A stretch of 8,553 nucleotides of DNA from Flavipsychrobacter stenotrophus (lineage in GTDB: Bacteria > Bacteroidota > Bacteroidia > Chitinophagales > Chitinophagaceae), in assembly GCA_947379685.1 (NCBI GenBank), contig CANCOG010000198.1, positions 1-8,553 of the forward strand, in the 5' to 3' direction. The translations under genes were made by a program, and so were the position numbers. The notes beneath the pieces are model-generated. The model had not been told where the DNA came from, made no database searches, and saw only the letters and a list, made by a program, of their open reading frames with translations. Shown piece after piece: positions 1-5,327 of this stretch. Position 1 is the first letter of the stretch. Each line of letters starts with the position of its first letter.

Positions 1-471
1 CGTGGGCCTGATAGCTACATGCTTTCACAACTTAATATCACTGACAAGTCTTGGTCGCACTGTGGTATTGTGGTTATTGAGAATGGCTACCCGTTTGTGT
101 ACCACAGCATAGGCGGCGAAGACAATCCAGATGAACGGCTGAGAAGGGATTCAGTGGCATTCTTCGTTTCGGCAGACAGGAATTTTGCGGTAGCATCGGT
201 CCATTATGATTTGAACAAGGCAGCTATTGAAAACCTGACCGGTATTGTACACAGCTATTACCTGCAACGGCCGAGGTTCGACATGAAATTTGACCTGCAG
301 ACCGATAGCCAACTCTATTGTTCCGAATTTATTTACAAGGCAATAACCCGTGCAGCAAACGATACAGTGTATATTCCCAAGTCACGCGCCTATGCCCGGG
401 CATTTGTTGGCATTGATGACCTTTTCCTTAACCTTCACGCGCAACTCAAGAAGAAACTCAGCTATAAATAA
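1..471 (+). CDS. YiiX-like permuted NlpC/P60 cysteine hydrolase, 5' end cut off
   Basis: The reading frame is open from base 1 and its start lies outside the window; 156 C-terminal residues are visible. Two motifs fit the circularly permuted papain-like (YiiX/YebB) NlpC/P60 fold. A histidine-bearing strand, WSHCGIVVIENG, comes first (His at fragment residue 20). The nucleophile motif LYCSEFIYKA comes near the C-terminus (Cys at fragment residue 107). In this family the His-before-Cys order is the reverse of ordinary papain-like enzymes. Known or suspected substrates are amide or thioester bonds in cell-wall peptides or lipids; the substrate here is unknown. The segment VYHSIGGEDNPDERLRRDS is typical of Bacteroidota members as I remember them. 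The ATG at base 19 is internal, because upstream in-frame residues (RGPDSY) already fit the family. The next gene follows 29 nt after the stop, so co-transcription is possible. I am fairly sure of the fold, not of the substrate. Confidence 0.82.
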   Translation, partial: RGPDSYMLSQLNITDKSWSHCGIVVIENGYPFVYHSIGGEDNPDERLRRDSVAFFVSADRNFAVASVHYDLNKAAIENLTGIVHSYYLQRPRFDMKFDLQTDSQLYCSEFIYKAITRAANDTVYIPKSRAYARAFVGIDDLFLNLHAQLKKKLSYK

Positions 472-500
472 TACTTTTATAGCGGTCAATTAAATAGCCG

Positions 501-923
501 ATGAAAAAAGGTTTTCTTATTCTGTTAACTATGTTCACTTCGCTGGTTTTTATAACCAGCTGCAGCAAAAACACGCCTGAAAGTACTGCCAATGCCTGGC
601 TGACCGCCTTCTATAATCAGGAATATGACGATGCATTGAACCTTTCGATTGAAGAAACAAGACTTGCGTTACGTACGAATTTTATTGGCAAAATAGTTAA
701 ACCCGGAGGCTCTGCAAAGCAGGCGGCATATGGCGTGGCTTCCTCTACCGATGCATTGACTACAACCAGTGTTACCATAAAATCTGTAGAGACTAATGGT
801 ACTGAGGCTACCGTAACATTTACAATATCGGACGACCCAACAAAAACCTATCCGGCACTCAAACTTGTGAAACAAGGCGGAAAATGGCTTGTGCAGACAG
901 ACCCCTCCATACTTACCAAATAA
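501..923 (+). CDS. DUF4878-type lipoprotein, first of a tandem pair
   Basis: A 140-residue protein with a lipoprotein signal peptide: basic MKK, a hydrophobic stretch (5-19) and lipobox ITSC with the acylated cysteine at 21. The mature part is about 120 residues and reads as a DUF4878 / NTF2-like small alpha+beta fold. It opens with a helix carrying TANAWLTAFYNQEYDDALNL (29-48) and EET (51-53), then has beta strands VTIKSVETNG and ATVTFTIS, and ends with LKLVKQGGKWLV (120-131). The K(x)GGKWLV ending is typical of these folds. No catalytic residues are recognisable, so binding or a structural role in the envelope is more likely than an enzymatic one. No acidic run follows the cysteine, which weakly suggests the periplasmic leaflet rather than surface export (inference). 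It has a close paralogue immediately downstream. A weak -7-like word (TACTTTTA, 472-479) precedes it. Confidence 0.85.
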   Translation: MKKGFLILLTMFTSLVFITSCSKNTPESTANAWLTAFYNQEYDDALNLSIEETRLALRTNFIGKIVKPGGSAKQAAYGVASSTDALTTTSVTIKSVETNGTEATVTFTISDDPTKTYPALKLVKQGGKWLVQTDPSILTK

Positions 924-936
924 ACCTATCCGGTAT

Positions 937-971
937 TTTGCCCGCAAAGTGGCTATTAAATAATACCTTTG
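937..971 (+). promoter_or_regulatory. Predicted Bacteroidota promoter for the second DUF4878-type lipoprotein
   Basis: TACCTTTG at 964-971 matches the Bacteroidota -7 consensus TAnnTTTG exactly. TTTG at 937-940 is a possible -33 element, with 23 nt between the two boxes, at the long end of the usual range. Transcription would start about 976, giving a leader of roughly 15 nt before the ATG at 991. This also argues against the TTG at 985 as start. It implies the second lipoprotein can be expressed separately from the first. Confidence 0.6.
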
Positions 972-990
972 CGCACCGAAAGAATTGCAT

Positions 991-1494
991 ATGAAAAAGA
1001 CGATTGTTTTTATTTCTACTTGTTTGTTTATTGGCGCGATGCTAACTAGTTGTAACAAAAGCACTCCTAAAGATGTAGCCAGAGACTGGCTCGTTGATTT
1101 CTATCACATGGACTATGATGCAGCCAAGAAATTGTCGACTGAAGAGACCAAGCTGATGATCAATACAATTCAGGGTTTCAGTAATTCTTTCGCCGATTCT
1201 ATTAAACAAAAAGCAAAGCAGGTTACCATCACGATAAAGGATGTAAAGGTAGATGGAGATAAAGCAGTTGCCAAGTTCATAGCATCGAATGACCCTACGA
1301 ATGAGGAATCTCTGAAGCTTGTTAAGCAAAACGACAAGTGGCTCGTGTTATTTACCAAAAGTGATTTTAAACCTGCTGAAGATAAAGAAGGCAATACAGG
1401 CGGCGCTACCATTTCGCCTGACCCTTCTGCAACTGTGCAACCCGCACAACCTGCTGATGCGAGTATGACACCTGATACGGCGAAACAGCAATAG
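991..1494 (+). CDS. DUF4878-type lipoprotein, second of a tandem pair, with disordered tail
   Basis: A 167-residue paralogue of the gene just upstream. The signal peptide MKKTIVFISTCLFIGAMLTS leads to a lipobox LTSC with Cys21. The domain follows the same order: helix DVARDWLVDFYHMDYDAAKKL (28-48), STEET (49-53), strands VTITIKDVKVDGDKAVAKF (78-96) and LKLVKQNDKWLVLF (108-121). Both proteins share xxWLxxFYxxxYDxA, a downstream EET and the SLKLVKQxxKWLV-type ending, so one arose by duplication of the other (inference from side-by-side reading). After residue 122 it carries a Pro/Ala/Thr/Asp-rich, low-complexity tail of about 45 residues that the first copy lacks, probably disordered in the periplasm. 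ATG 991 is chosen over TTG 985 because MKK begins a normal signal peptide and matches the first copy. Function unknown. Confidence 0.85.
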   Translation: MKKTIVFISTCLFIGAMLTSCNKSTPKDVARDWLVDFYHMDYDAAKKLSTEETKLMINTIQGFSNSFADSIKQKAKQVTITIKDVKVDGDKAVAKFIASNDPTNEESLKLVKQNDKWLVLFTKSDFKPAEDKEGNTGGATISPDPSATVQPAQPADASMTPDTAKQQ

Positions 1495-1551
1495 GAAATT
1501 GGGAGGTTGCAAATTTGTTAAAGGGGATAATTTTTGGACACTCAGAAGCTA

Positions 1552-1565
1552 AAATTTCGAAATTT
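1552..1565. promoter_or_regulatory. Perfect 14-bp palindrome, candidate operator
   Basis: AAATTTCGAAATTT reads the same on both strands. It lies 6 bp upstream of the -7 word of the next gene, where a repressor dimer would block RNA polymerase. The word AAATTTGT occurs three times around it (1511-1518, 1560-1567 and 1573-1580, the last overlapping the -7 box). Regulator binding is inference; AT-rich palindromes also arise by chance. Confidence 0.35.
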
Positions 1566-1571
1566 GTTCGT

Positions 1572-1579
1572 TAAATTTG
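1572..1579 (+). promoter_or_regulatory. Predicted -7 box of the small-protein / TIR-like unit
   Basis: TAAATTTG fits TAnnTTTG exactly and ends 7 nt before the ATG at 1587, so the transcript would be nearly leaderless. No clear TTTG -33 element is found at the usual 19-23 nt distance, which may mean that the promoter needs an activator or is weak. Confidence 0.5.
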
Positions 1580-1586
1580 TATTGCC

Positions 1587-1742
1587 ATGACAAAATCGAA
1601 GACAAAACTCATTAAGGTAGAGAGGAAGTTCTCTGTTGACCGGGCTGTTGTTGAAAAGGCTGCTTTGGAAGCATACGCAGAATTGGGGATAGTACTTCCT
1701 GGGAAGCAACAATCGGCCAAAAAACTTAAAGCCAAATCTTAG
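1587..1742 (+). CDS. Small basic protein of 51 residues, unknown
   Basis: An ATG-initiated frame of 51 codons ending in TAG. The product is basic at both ends (MTKSKTKLIKVERK at the start, KQQSAKKLKAKS at the end). Between them is one likely amphipathic helix, VDRAVVEKAALEAYAELG (17-34). I do not recognise a family. Three points favour a real gene: the exact -7 box 7 nt upstream, the lack of any competing frame, and the position 87 nt in front of a gene of similar AT-rich composition. It could be the partner (antitoxin-like, regulator or adaptor) of the downstream protein, but nothing in its sequence proves this. No signal peptide or membrane segment is present, so it should be cytoplasmic. 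It could also be a chance frame. Confidence 0.5.
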   Translation: MTKSKTKLIKVERKFSVDRAVVEKAALEAYAELGIVLPGKQQSAKKLKAKS

Positions 1743-1766
1743 AATTCTTCACTTGACTAACTCCTC

Positions 1767-1799
1767 GCGAAAAGTTTTTAGCGAAAAGAATATTTTTCG
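1767..1799 (+). promoter_or_regulatory. Repeat-plus-hairpin between the small gene and the TIR-like gene
   Basis: GCGAAAAG occurs twice with a 14-bp period (1767-1774 and 1781-1788). The second copy forms a 7-bp stem (1782-1788 with 1793-1799, one G-T pair, 4-nt loop). It is followed by TTCCC rather than a T-tract, so it is a poor terminator. It could be an operator, an mRNA processing site or an attenuator setting the ratio of the two proteins. Confidence 0.3.
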
Positions 1800-1829
1800 T
1801 TCCCTGCGTTTCCCTTCTTTGTGTATACA

Positions 1830-2444
1830 ATGCTAAAAAGCTACGACAATTCTGTTTTTGTTAATTGCCCATTTGATGATGGATATAAAGAGTTGTTGTA
1901 CGCAATAGTTTACACCATATACAAATGTGGATTTTCGCCAAGAAGTGCACTGGAAGAAGATAATGCATTGGTTAACCGTCTTGCGAAAATAGAGGACATC
2001 ATAGAACAATGTAAGTTTGGCATTCATGACCTGTCGAGAACTGAAACTAACAAGCAAAACTTGCCGCGCTTTAACATGCCCTTTGAGTTAGGTATATTTT
2101 TTGGTGCCAGAAGATTTGGTGGTGAAGTGCAAAAGTCAAAAGTTGCATTGATTTTGGAACGGGAACGATACCTGTATCAGCAATATATCTCTGATCTAAA
2201 TGGCATAGATACCAAAGCTCATCACAATCAGCCCGAAAAAGCAATAAAAATTGTTAGAGACTGGTTACAATCAGCATCGAATTCAAAAATTGACGGCCAC
2301 GTCAAGATTATAACTGAGTACAAGAATTTCATAGAAAATTTAATGCCAATTATTGTACAGCATTCAAATCTGGATATCAAGGACCTGACCTTTAACGATT
2401 ATTGCCTTGTGGTTGAGGCATCATTGGCACCGTACATGAACTAG
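1830..2444 (+). CDS. TIR / nucleoside-deoxyribosyltransferase-like protein, unnamed family
   Basis: A 204-residue soluble protein. I know of no named family for it, although the pattern looks like a widespread unannotated one. It opens with a strand and loop SVFVNCPFDDGYKELL (8-23). Next come an amphipathic helix and a second strand ending in GFSPR. Then DNALVNRLAKIEDIIEQCKFGIHDLS (44-69) reads as helix-strand with an Asp-Ser turn at D67/S69. N82-MPFELGIFFGA follows, with E86 where TIR NAD hydrolases and nucleoside 2-deoxyribosyltransferases carry their catalytic Glu. The C-terminal part has ERERYLYQQYISDLNGID (110-127) and KIVRDWL (140-146). Catalysis on NAD or a nucleotide is inference. ATG 1830 is preferred to GTG 1821, which adds only three residues. 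The gene is AT-richer than the synthetase genes in hand-counted lines (about 30-42% GC against 40-57% in serS), suggesting acquisition. It converges on the gene ending at 2492. Confidence 0.75.
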   Translation: MLKSYDNSVFVNCPFDDGYKELLYAIVYTIYKCGFSPRSALEEDNALVNRLAKIEDIIEQCKFGIHDLSRTETNKQNLPRFNMPFELGIFFGARRFGGEVQKSKVALILERERYLYQQYISDLNGIDTKAHHNQPEKAIKIVRDWLQSASNSKIDGHVKIITEYKNFIENLMPIIVQHSNLDIKDLTFNDYCLVVEASLAPYMN

Positions 2445-2491
2445 TTGAAGCGATTGTTGTTTTTAGCAATTCGATAAGGCATACTCACGAA

Positions 2492-3001
2492 CTAATATTT
2501 CAACACAAAATGTTGTTTTTCCTTGAACTCTTTTCGGAAAAAGAGCAGCCCCACGCCGTAGAGATCTATACTGCACATCACTTTGGGGTGGTTATAGAGG
2601 CGTTGCCATTTTGCTGAATGCCTTTTTGTTTTATGAATACCTGAAACCATAACTGCACAATTATTGGCGAGGTAGGGTTGGTACTTATTGAACAGCCGTA
2701 CCCAGTCGCCGGGTGCGTCATCTTTAAGCAAAAGTAAGTCGCAGGAGACAGGTTCATCTTCATTGTCATGAGTGAGGCAATGCAGATTGGTATAGTTGTA
2801 GTAGCTGAGTATTTTAGCGAGCAGCGTAAAGTAACGTGGCCTTAGCCATTTATATGCCTTCAGGCGGTCATCCTTTTCATTAACGGCGTGCTGGTACAAT
2901 ACCTTTTCGGAAAAATCGTAGGCAAACGGCGAATGTACGCCATGTAACCTTTTGGCTTTCCACCGGTAACGGGCATATTCAGTGAGCGCGTGAAGTGTCA
3001 A
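2492..3001 (-). CDS. Methyltransferase-family protein lacking the SAM-binding core
   Basis: 169 residues. The two ends match a Bacteroidota class I methyltransferase family as I remember it. The N-terminus has RLHGVHSPFAYDFSEKVLY (18-36). The C-terminus has VSGIHKTKRHSAKWQRL (119-135), NHPKVMCSIDLYGVGLLFFRK (137-157) and HFVLKY. Usual members are about 240 residues and carry a glycine-rich SAM loop (ELGTSLG type) after the first helices. Here RPRYFTLLAKILSYYNY (54-70) passes straight to CLTHDN without a glycine loop, and the acidic strand became DLLLLKDD. It may therefore be catalytically dead or repurposed. The start is TTG at 3001: TTGA overlaps the folA TGA stop by 4 nt, no in-frame ATG lies upstream before a stop, and the next Met is residue 118. 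Translational coupling to folA is likely. Confidence 0.72.
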   Translation of the reverse strand: MTLHALTEYARYRWKAKRLHGVHSPFAYDFSEKVLYQHAVNEKDDRLKAYKWLRPRYFTLLAKILSYYNYTNLHCLTHDNEDEPVSCDLLLLKDDAPGDWVRLFNKYQPYLANNCAVMVSGIHKTKRHSAKWQRLYNHPKVMCSIDLYGVGLLFFRKEFKEKQHFVLKY

Positions 3002-3501
3002 AGTTCTGTCCTTTCGTATTGCTGAAATATAAAGGGATACTGATGGAGCTCATCCGATTCATGTTTTTCTTCCCATACCATTTTCCAATGCGTATGATCG
3101 ATGTTTGGGAAGAATGCATCAGCGTCGGGGATTGTTGCATGTACCCTGGTGATATACATTCGTTCGGCCAGAGGCAACGTCAATTCAAAGATCACGCCGC
3201 CACCAATTACAAAGGCTTCTGCGGTACCCTGATTTTCCAGCCAGCCTATTGCCTCCTGTGCATGATGGAACAGCATAACACCTTCCGGTAGTTCCAAGGC
3301 TTTGTTTTGCGAAAGGACTATGTTTAACCTTCCCGGAAGTGGCCTGCCCAGAGCTTCAAAGGTCTTCCGGCCCATTACGATTGGCTTTCCTAAGGTAGTC
3401 CGCTTAAAAAACTTCAGGTCTTCAGGTAAACTCCATGGCAATGAATTATTCCTGCCAATGGCATTATTATCAGATACTGCAACTATAAAGGAAAGGATCA
3501 T
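2998..3501 (-). CDS. folA: Dihydrofolate reductase
   Basis: Reduces 7,8-dihydrofolate to tetrahydrofolate with NADPH, supplying one-carbon units for thymidylate, purine and methionine synthesis; cytoplasmic. The 167-residue product has the usual bacterial length. Visible family landmarks are IVAVSDNNAIGRNNSLPW (6-23), with the Met20-type loop and Trp23, then the catalytic acid Asp28 in LPEDLKFFKRTT. Also present are the cofactor-side VMGRKTFEALG (42-52), LPGRLNIVLS with the folate-binding Arg58, and the NADPH glycine turn VIGGGVIFE (98-106). The frame extends upstream to 3609, but the extra 36 residues resemble no DHFR and cover the predicted promoter, so ATG 3501 is used. The downstream methyltransferase-family gene overlaps its stop. 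No unusual features were seen in the active site. Confidence 0.96.
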   Translation of the reverse strand: MILSFIVAVSDNNAIGRNNSLPWSLPEDLKFFKRTTLGKPIVMGRKTFEALGRPLPGRLNIVLSQNKALELPEGVMLFHHAQEAIGWLENQGTAEAFVIGGGVIFELTLPLAERMYITRVHATIPDADAFFPNIDHTHWKMVWEEKHESDELHQYPFIFQQYERTEL

Positions 3502-3519
3502 TTTATTGAATACTATAGT

Positions 3520-3527
3520 CAAATATA
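3520..3527 (-). promoter_or_regulatory. Predicted -7 box of folA
   Basis: On the minus strand this reads TATATTTG, an exact TAnnTTTG, ending 18 nt before the folA ATG; the leader would be about 13 nt. No convincing -33 TTTG is found at normal spacing; copies of TTTG lie closer in, at 3529-3532 and 3540-3543. The box supports the start at 3501 over upstream in-frame codons. Confidence 0.5.
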
Positions 3528-3705
3528 GCAAATTGCCGACAAAGACGGTATTAATTATCAATTCGGGCACAATACCCAGTATAATTATAACGACGCAACA
3601 AATTGCCAAGCTTCAAAGTAGAATCCATTTAAACTAATGATTTTGGATACCGGCCCACTTATAAACAGCATTTACAAATATGCTATTACGGGTCTTTATA
3701 ACTCC

Positions 3706-4698
3706 CTATTCCCTGCTCTTGTATAGCTGGTTGTAAAAATCCTCGGCCAATCGGGTTGGGTAATAGATTTTCTGGGTCCTGGAATAACGGTTGCGCTGGG
3801 AAAAATAAAAATTGAGGATGTCAGATCCATCGGTGCAGACTATAACAAGGTCAGGCTCTGTAAACCTGCCCTTCTCCTGGTAGAGGGTCTGGTAGTCTTC
3901 CATTGTGTAATTGCACACACCGGCGTTTATTATCTCCTTATTTGGGTATCTCTTTTGCAATATTGAAGTGGCAATATAGTTATTGTCGAGGAACGGACTG
4001 TATATCTTGGAATCTCCGAGAATTAAGATCGTTTGCTTTGTTTTTGGAAAAGTCAGGTCATGATCCATCCGCAACCCCTGACTGTTTACTTTCACATGGT
4101 AGGGCATGTTATTGTCGTTATCAATGATCTCGTCCTGACGTGGTGGGAGGTCGCCGAATGTTGCCGGCTTCTTTTCATAGTGCTTAATACTGCTTTCCTG
4201 GTCTTTGTATTTTGTAACTACAGTATCGAGCAAATCGGCGACAAAGACTGACCCGGCTTTCGACCATATGCCTTCTTCGGGTATCTGCATGATGTCCGAA
4301 AGGTCTTTTTCAGCGAATTTGGTTGAAAAATCAAAATAGTCCAACCCCAGGTTTTCGCAGGTTTTTACTATAAAGGGAATACCGTAGGTGTTGGCTAGTG
4401 TTGCCCCTTTGCCCACCTCAGGTGAAAGTACAACAACAACCAGCCTTGTATGGTCGTTATCGACAAGTGACTTTAGCGAAATCAGTGAATTAATGTATCC
4501 TTCCTGTAATTCAGTATATAACCGGTTACCTGTTATCTGTTGTAAAATTTCGTCATGCGGAATTTTAGGGAAAGCTTCAACAATGCGCTCGTGCTGCGCT
4601 TGCAGGGCCATCTCATTAATTGTCTTGTGCTTTCCCTTGCAACTTGCAAACCAGGTCAAAACGGGGATAACGAGCAATGCAAACCATACTTTTCTCAT
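3706..4698 (-). CDS. Lipoprotein with SGNH-hydrolase halves in swapped order
   Basis: 330 residues. A lipoprotein signal peptide MRKVWFALLVIPVLTWFASC places the lipid on Cys20 (FASC). The GDSL/SGNH signature occurs late: HVKVNSQGLR (201-210), ILILGDSKIYSP with Ser230 in GDS (228-230), IINAGVCNYTMEDY (256-269) and PDLVIVCTDGSDIL (282-295). In ordinary SGNH enzymes these are followed by the Asp-x-x-His block. Here the segment resembling that block comes first: LVVVVLSPEV (86-95), YGIPFIVKTCENLGLDYFDF (105-124) and IPEEGIWSKAGSVFVADLL (139-157). Its usual D-x-x-H is replaced by E-E-G-I-W. The protein may be a circular permutation or two half domains, and may be inactive. ATG 4698 gives a normal signal peptide; upstream in-frame ATGs at 4731 and 4755 would bury it. 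folA follows in the same direction after 204 nt. Confidence 0.75.
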   Translation of the reverse strand: MRKVWFALLVIPVLTWFASCKGKHKTINEMALQAQHERIVEAFPKIPHDEILQQITGNRLYTELQEGYINSLISLKSLVDNDHTRLVVVVLSPEVGKGATLANTYGIPFIVKTCENLGLDYFDFSTKFAEKDLSDIMQIPEEGIWSKAGSVFVADLLDTVVTKYKDQESSIKHYEKKPATFGDLPPRQDEIIDNDNNMPYHVKVNSQGLRMDHDLTFPKTKQTILILGDSKIYSPFLDNNYIATSILQKRYPNKEIINAGVCNYTMEDYQTLYQEKGRFTEPDLVIVCTDGSDILNFYFSQRNRYSRTQKIYYPTRLAEDFYNQLYKSRE

Positions 4699-4832
4699 TC
4701 CGGAAGAAATAACTGAAGTAACAACACGCATTACTTTATCGTTTACTATTAACAAGGCAATTTACTATTGGGGGTGTCGTGTCACAAGTTGATCCCGGCA
4801 CGATTACCCTTTTAGGCGAATGCTATTGACTT

Positions 4833-4861
4833 GAGGTTTCGCGCAAAGACACTAAGGCGCA
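4833..4861. repeat. Solitary copy of the CGCAAAG-type intergenic repeat
   Basis: GAGGTTTCGCGCAAAGAC (4833-4850) followed by ACTAAGGCGCA closely resembles the minus-strand reading of 6655-6673 (GAGGTTTCACGCAAAGGGC). It is the same word family that forms the arms of the larger element between pheS and serS. Such CGCAAAG / CTTTGCG words recur between genes in many Bacteroidota. Confidence 0.55.
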
Positions 4862-4957
4862 GTCCCCCAGTTTATTCAATCAAGACTTATTCTTCAAGAA
4901 GGAAAGCCGCAAAAAAGTTCCTGTTATTCAATGATACTGCCCCTTAGGTTGTGCCCG

Positions 4958-4975
4958 TTTATCCCATGGGTTAAA
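4958..4975. repeat. CCCATGGG palindrome with matching flanks
   Basis: TTTATCCCATGGGTTAAA is symmetric apart from one T-T mismatch in each arm, with the perfect core CCCATGGG at 4963-4970. It resembles a CCCATGGGTT-type interspersed repeat I recall from Bacteroidota genomes. Only one copy is in this window, so repeat status is inferred. Confidence 0.35.
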
Positions 4976-5092
4976 GATACTTAAATAGAAGTAAATTTTG
5001 CTAGCCTGCTAAACAACTAGTGTATTTTCCTCACCCCGACCCTCACCATAAATGTCTACAGTCAGGACACATCTTTTTTCAACACATAAGCT

Positions 5093-5246
5093 GCTCCGTT
5101 AGGAGCTAACGCTTTGTAGAAAAACTAACCAATTATTAATTTGCTCCGATAGGAGCATAACAATCCAGCCGAAATCGTTATACTCCTAACGGAGTATGAG
5201 TGGTTCATATAATTTTTTCTACAAAGCTATTTCCCCTAACGGGGAA
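5093..5246. repeat. REPIN-like array: four palindromes in mirror order
   Basis: There are four short palindromes with 4-nt loops: GCTCCGTTAGGAGC (5093-5106), GCTCCGATAGGAGC (5143-5156), ATACTCC-TAAC-GGAGTAT (5180-5197) and TTCCCCTAACGGGGAA (5231-5246). GCTTTGTAGAAAAA at 5111-5124 recurs exactly, inverted, at 5214-5227. The outer pair, the inner pair and the 14-bp words all share one centre, base 5169. The block is therefore two copies of palindrome + GCTTTGTAGAAAAA + spacer + palindrome facing each other without length difference. This is the layout of REPINs, non-autonomous elements moved by RAYT (REP-associated tyrosine) transposases. No such transposase is in the window. It ends 81 nt downstream of the pheS stop codon and might fold in the pheS transcript. 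Confidence 0.7.
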
Positions 5247-5327
5247 TTTTTCCTGCCTGAAGATACTTGTGTCTTAACTGTTAGCCATAAATGTAGAGGG
5301 AGATCAATGTCTGCGAATCATGCCCCG

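Larger units (their letters stand above)
4699..5327. other. 629-bp gene-free stretch with repeats
   Basis: The gap lies between two minus-strand genes (pheS and the SGNH-like lipoprotein). No frame in it has recognisable protein content. It holds a solitary CGCAAAG-type repeat (4833-4861), a CCCATGGG palindrome (4958-4975) and a REPIN-like array (5093-5246). No exact TAnnTTTG was found on the minus strand near 4699-4860, so the promoter of the lipoprotein gene is not identified. Confidence 0.7.

Noticed and set aside
985..990. TTG start two codons before the second lipoprotein
   Set aside because: ATG 991 gives a standard MKK signal peptide matching the paralogue, and the predicted transcript begins close to 985.
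2445..2491. Bidirectional terminator between the convergent genes
   Set aside because: The best stem (CGATTG with CAATTCG, one bulge, 10-nt loop) is weak and lacks a following T-run.
3502..3609. 36-residue N-terminal extension of DHFR
   Set aside because: It is hydrophobic, unlike any DHFR, and covers the -7 box at 3520-3527.
3302..3637. 111-codon plus-strand frame opposite folA
   Set aside because: It lies antisense to a clear DHFR gene and its promoter; the product has no recognisable features.
3634..3705. Lost C-terminal half of the SGNH-like gene beyond its stop
   Set aside because: Reading through the TAG gives only 23 more codons before the next stop, with no Asp-x-x-His block.
5093..5246. 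CRISPR array
   Set aside because: Units are short palindromes in mirror orientation, with no constant repeat-spacer length and no cas genes nearby.
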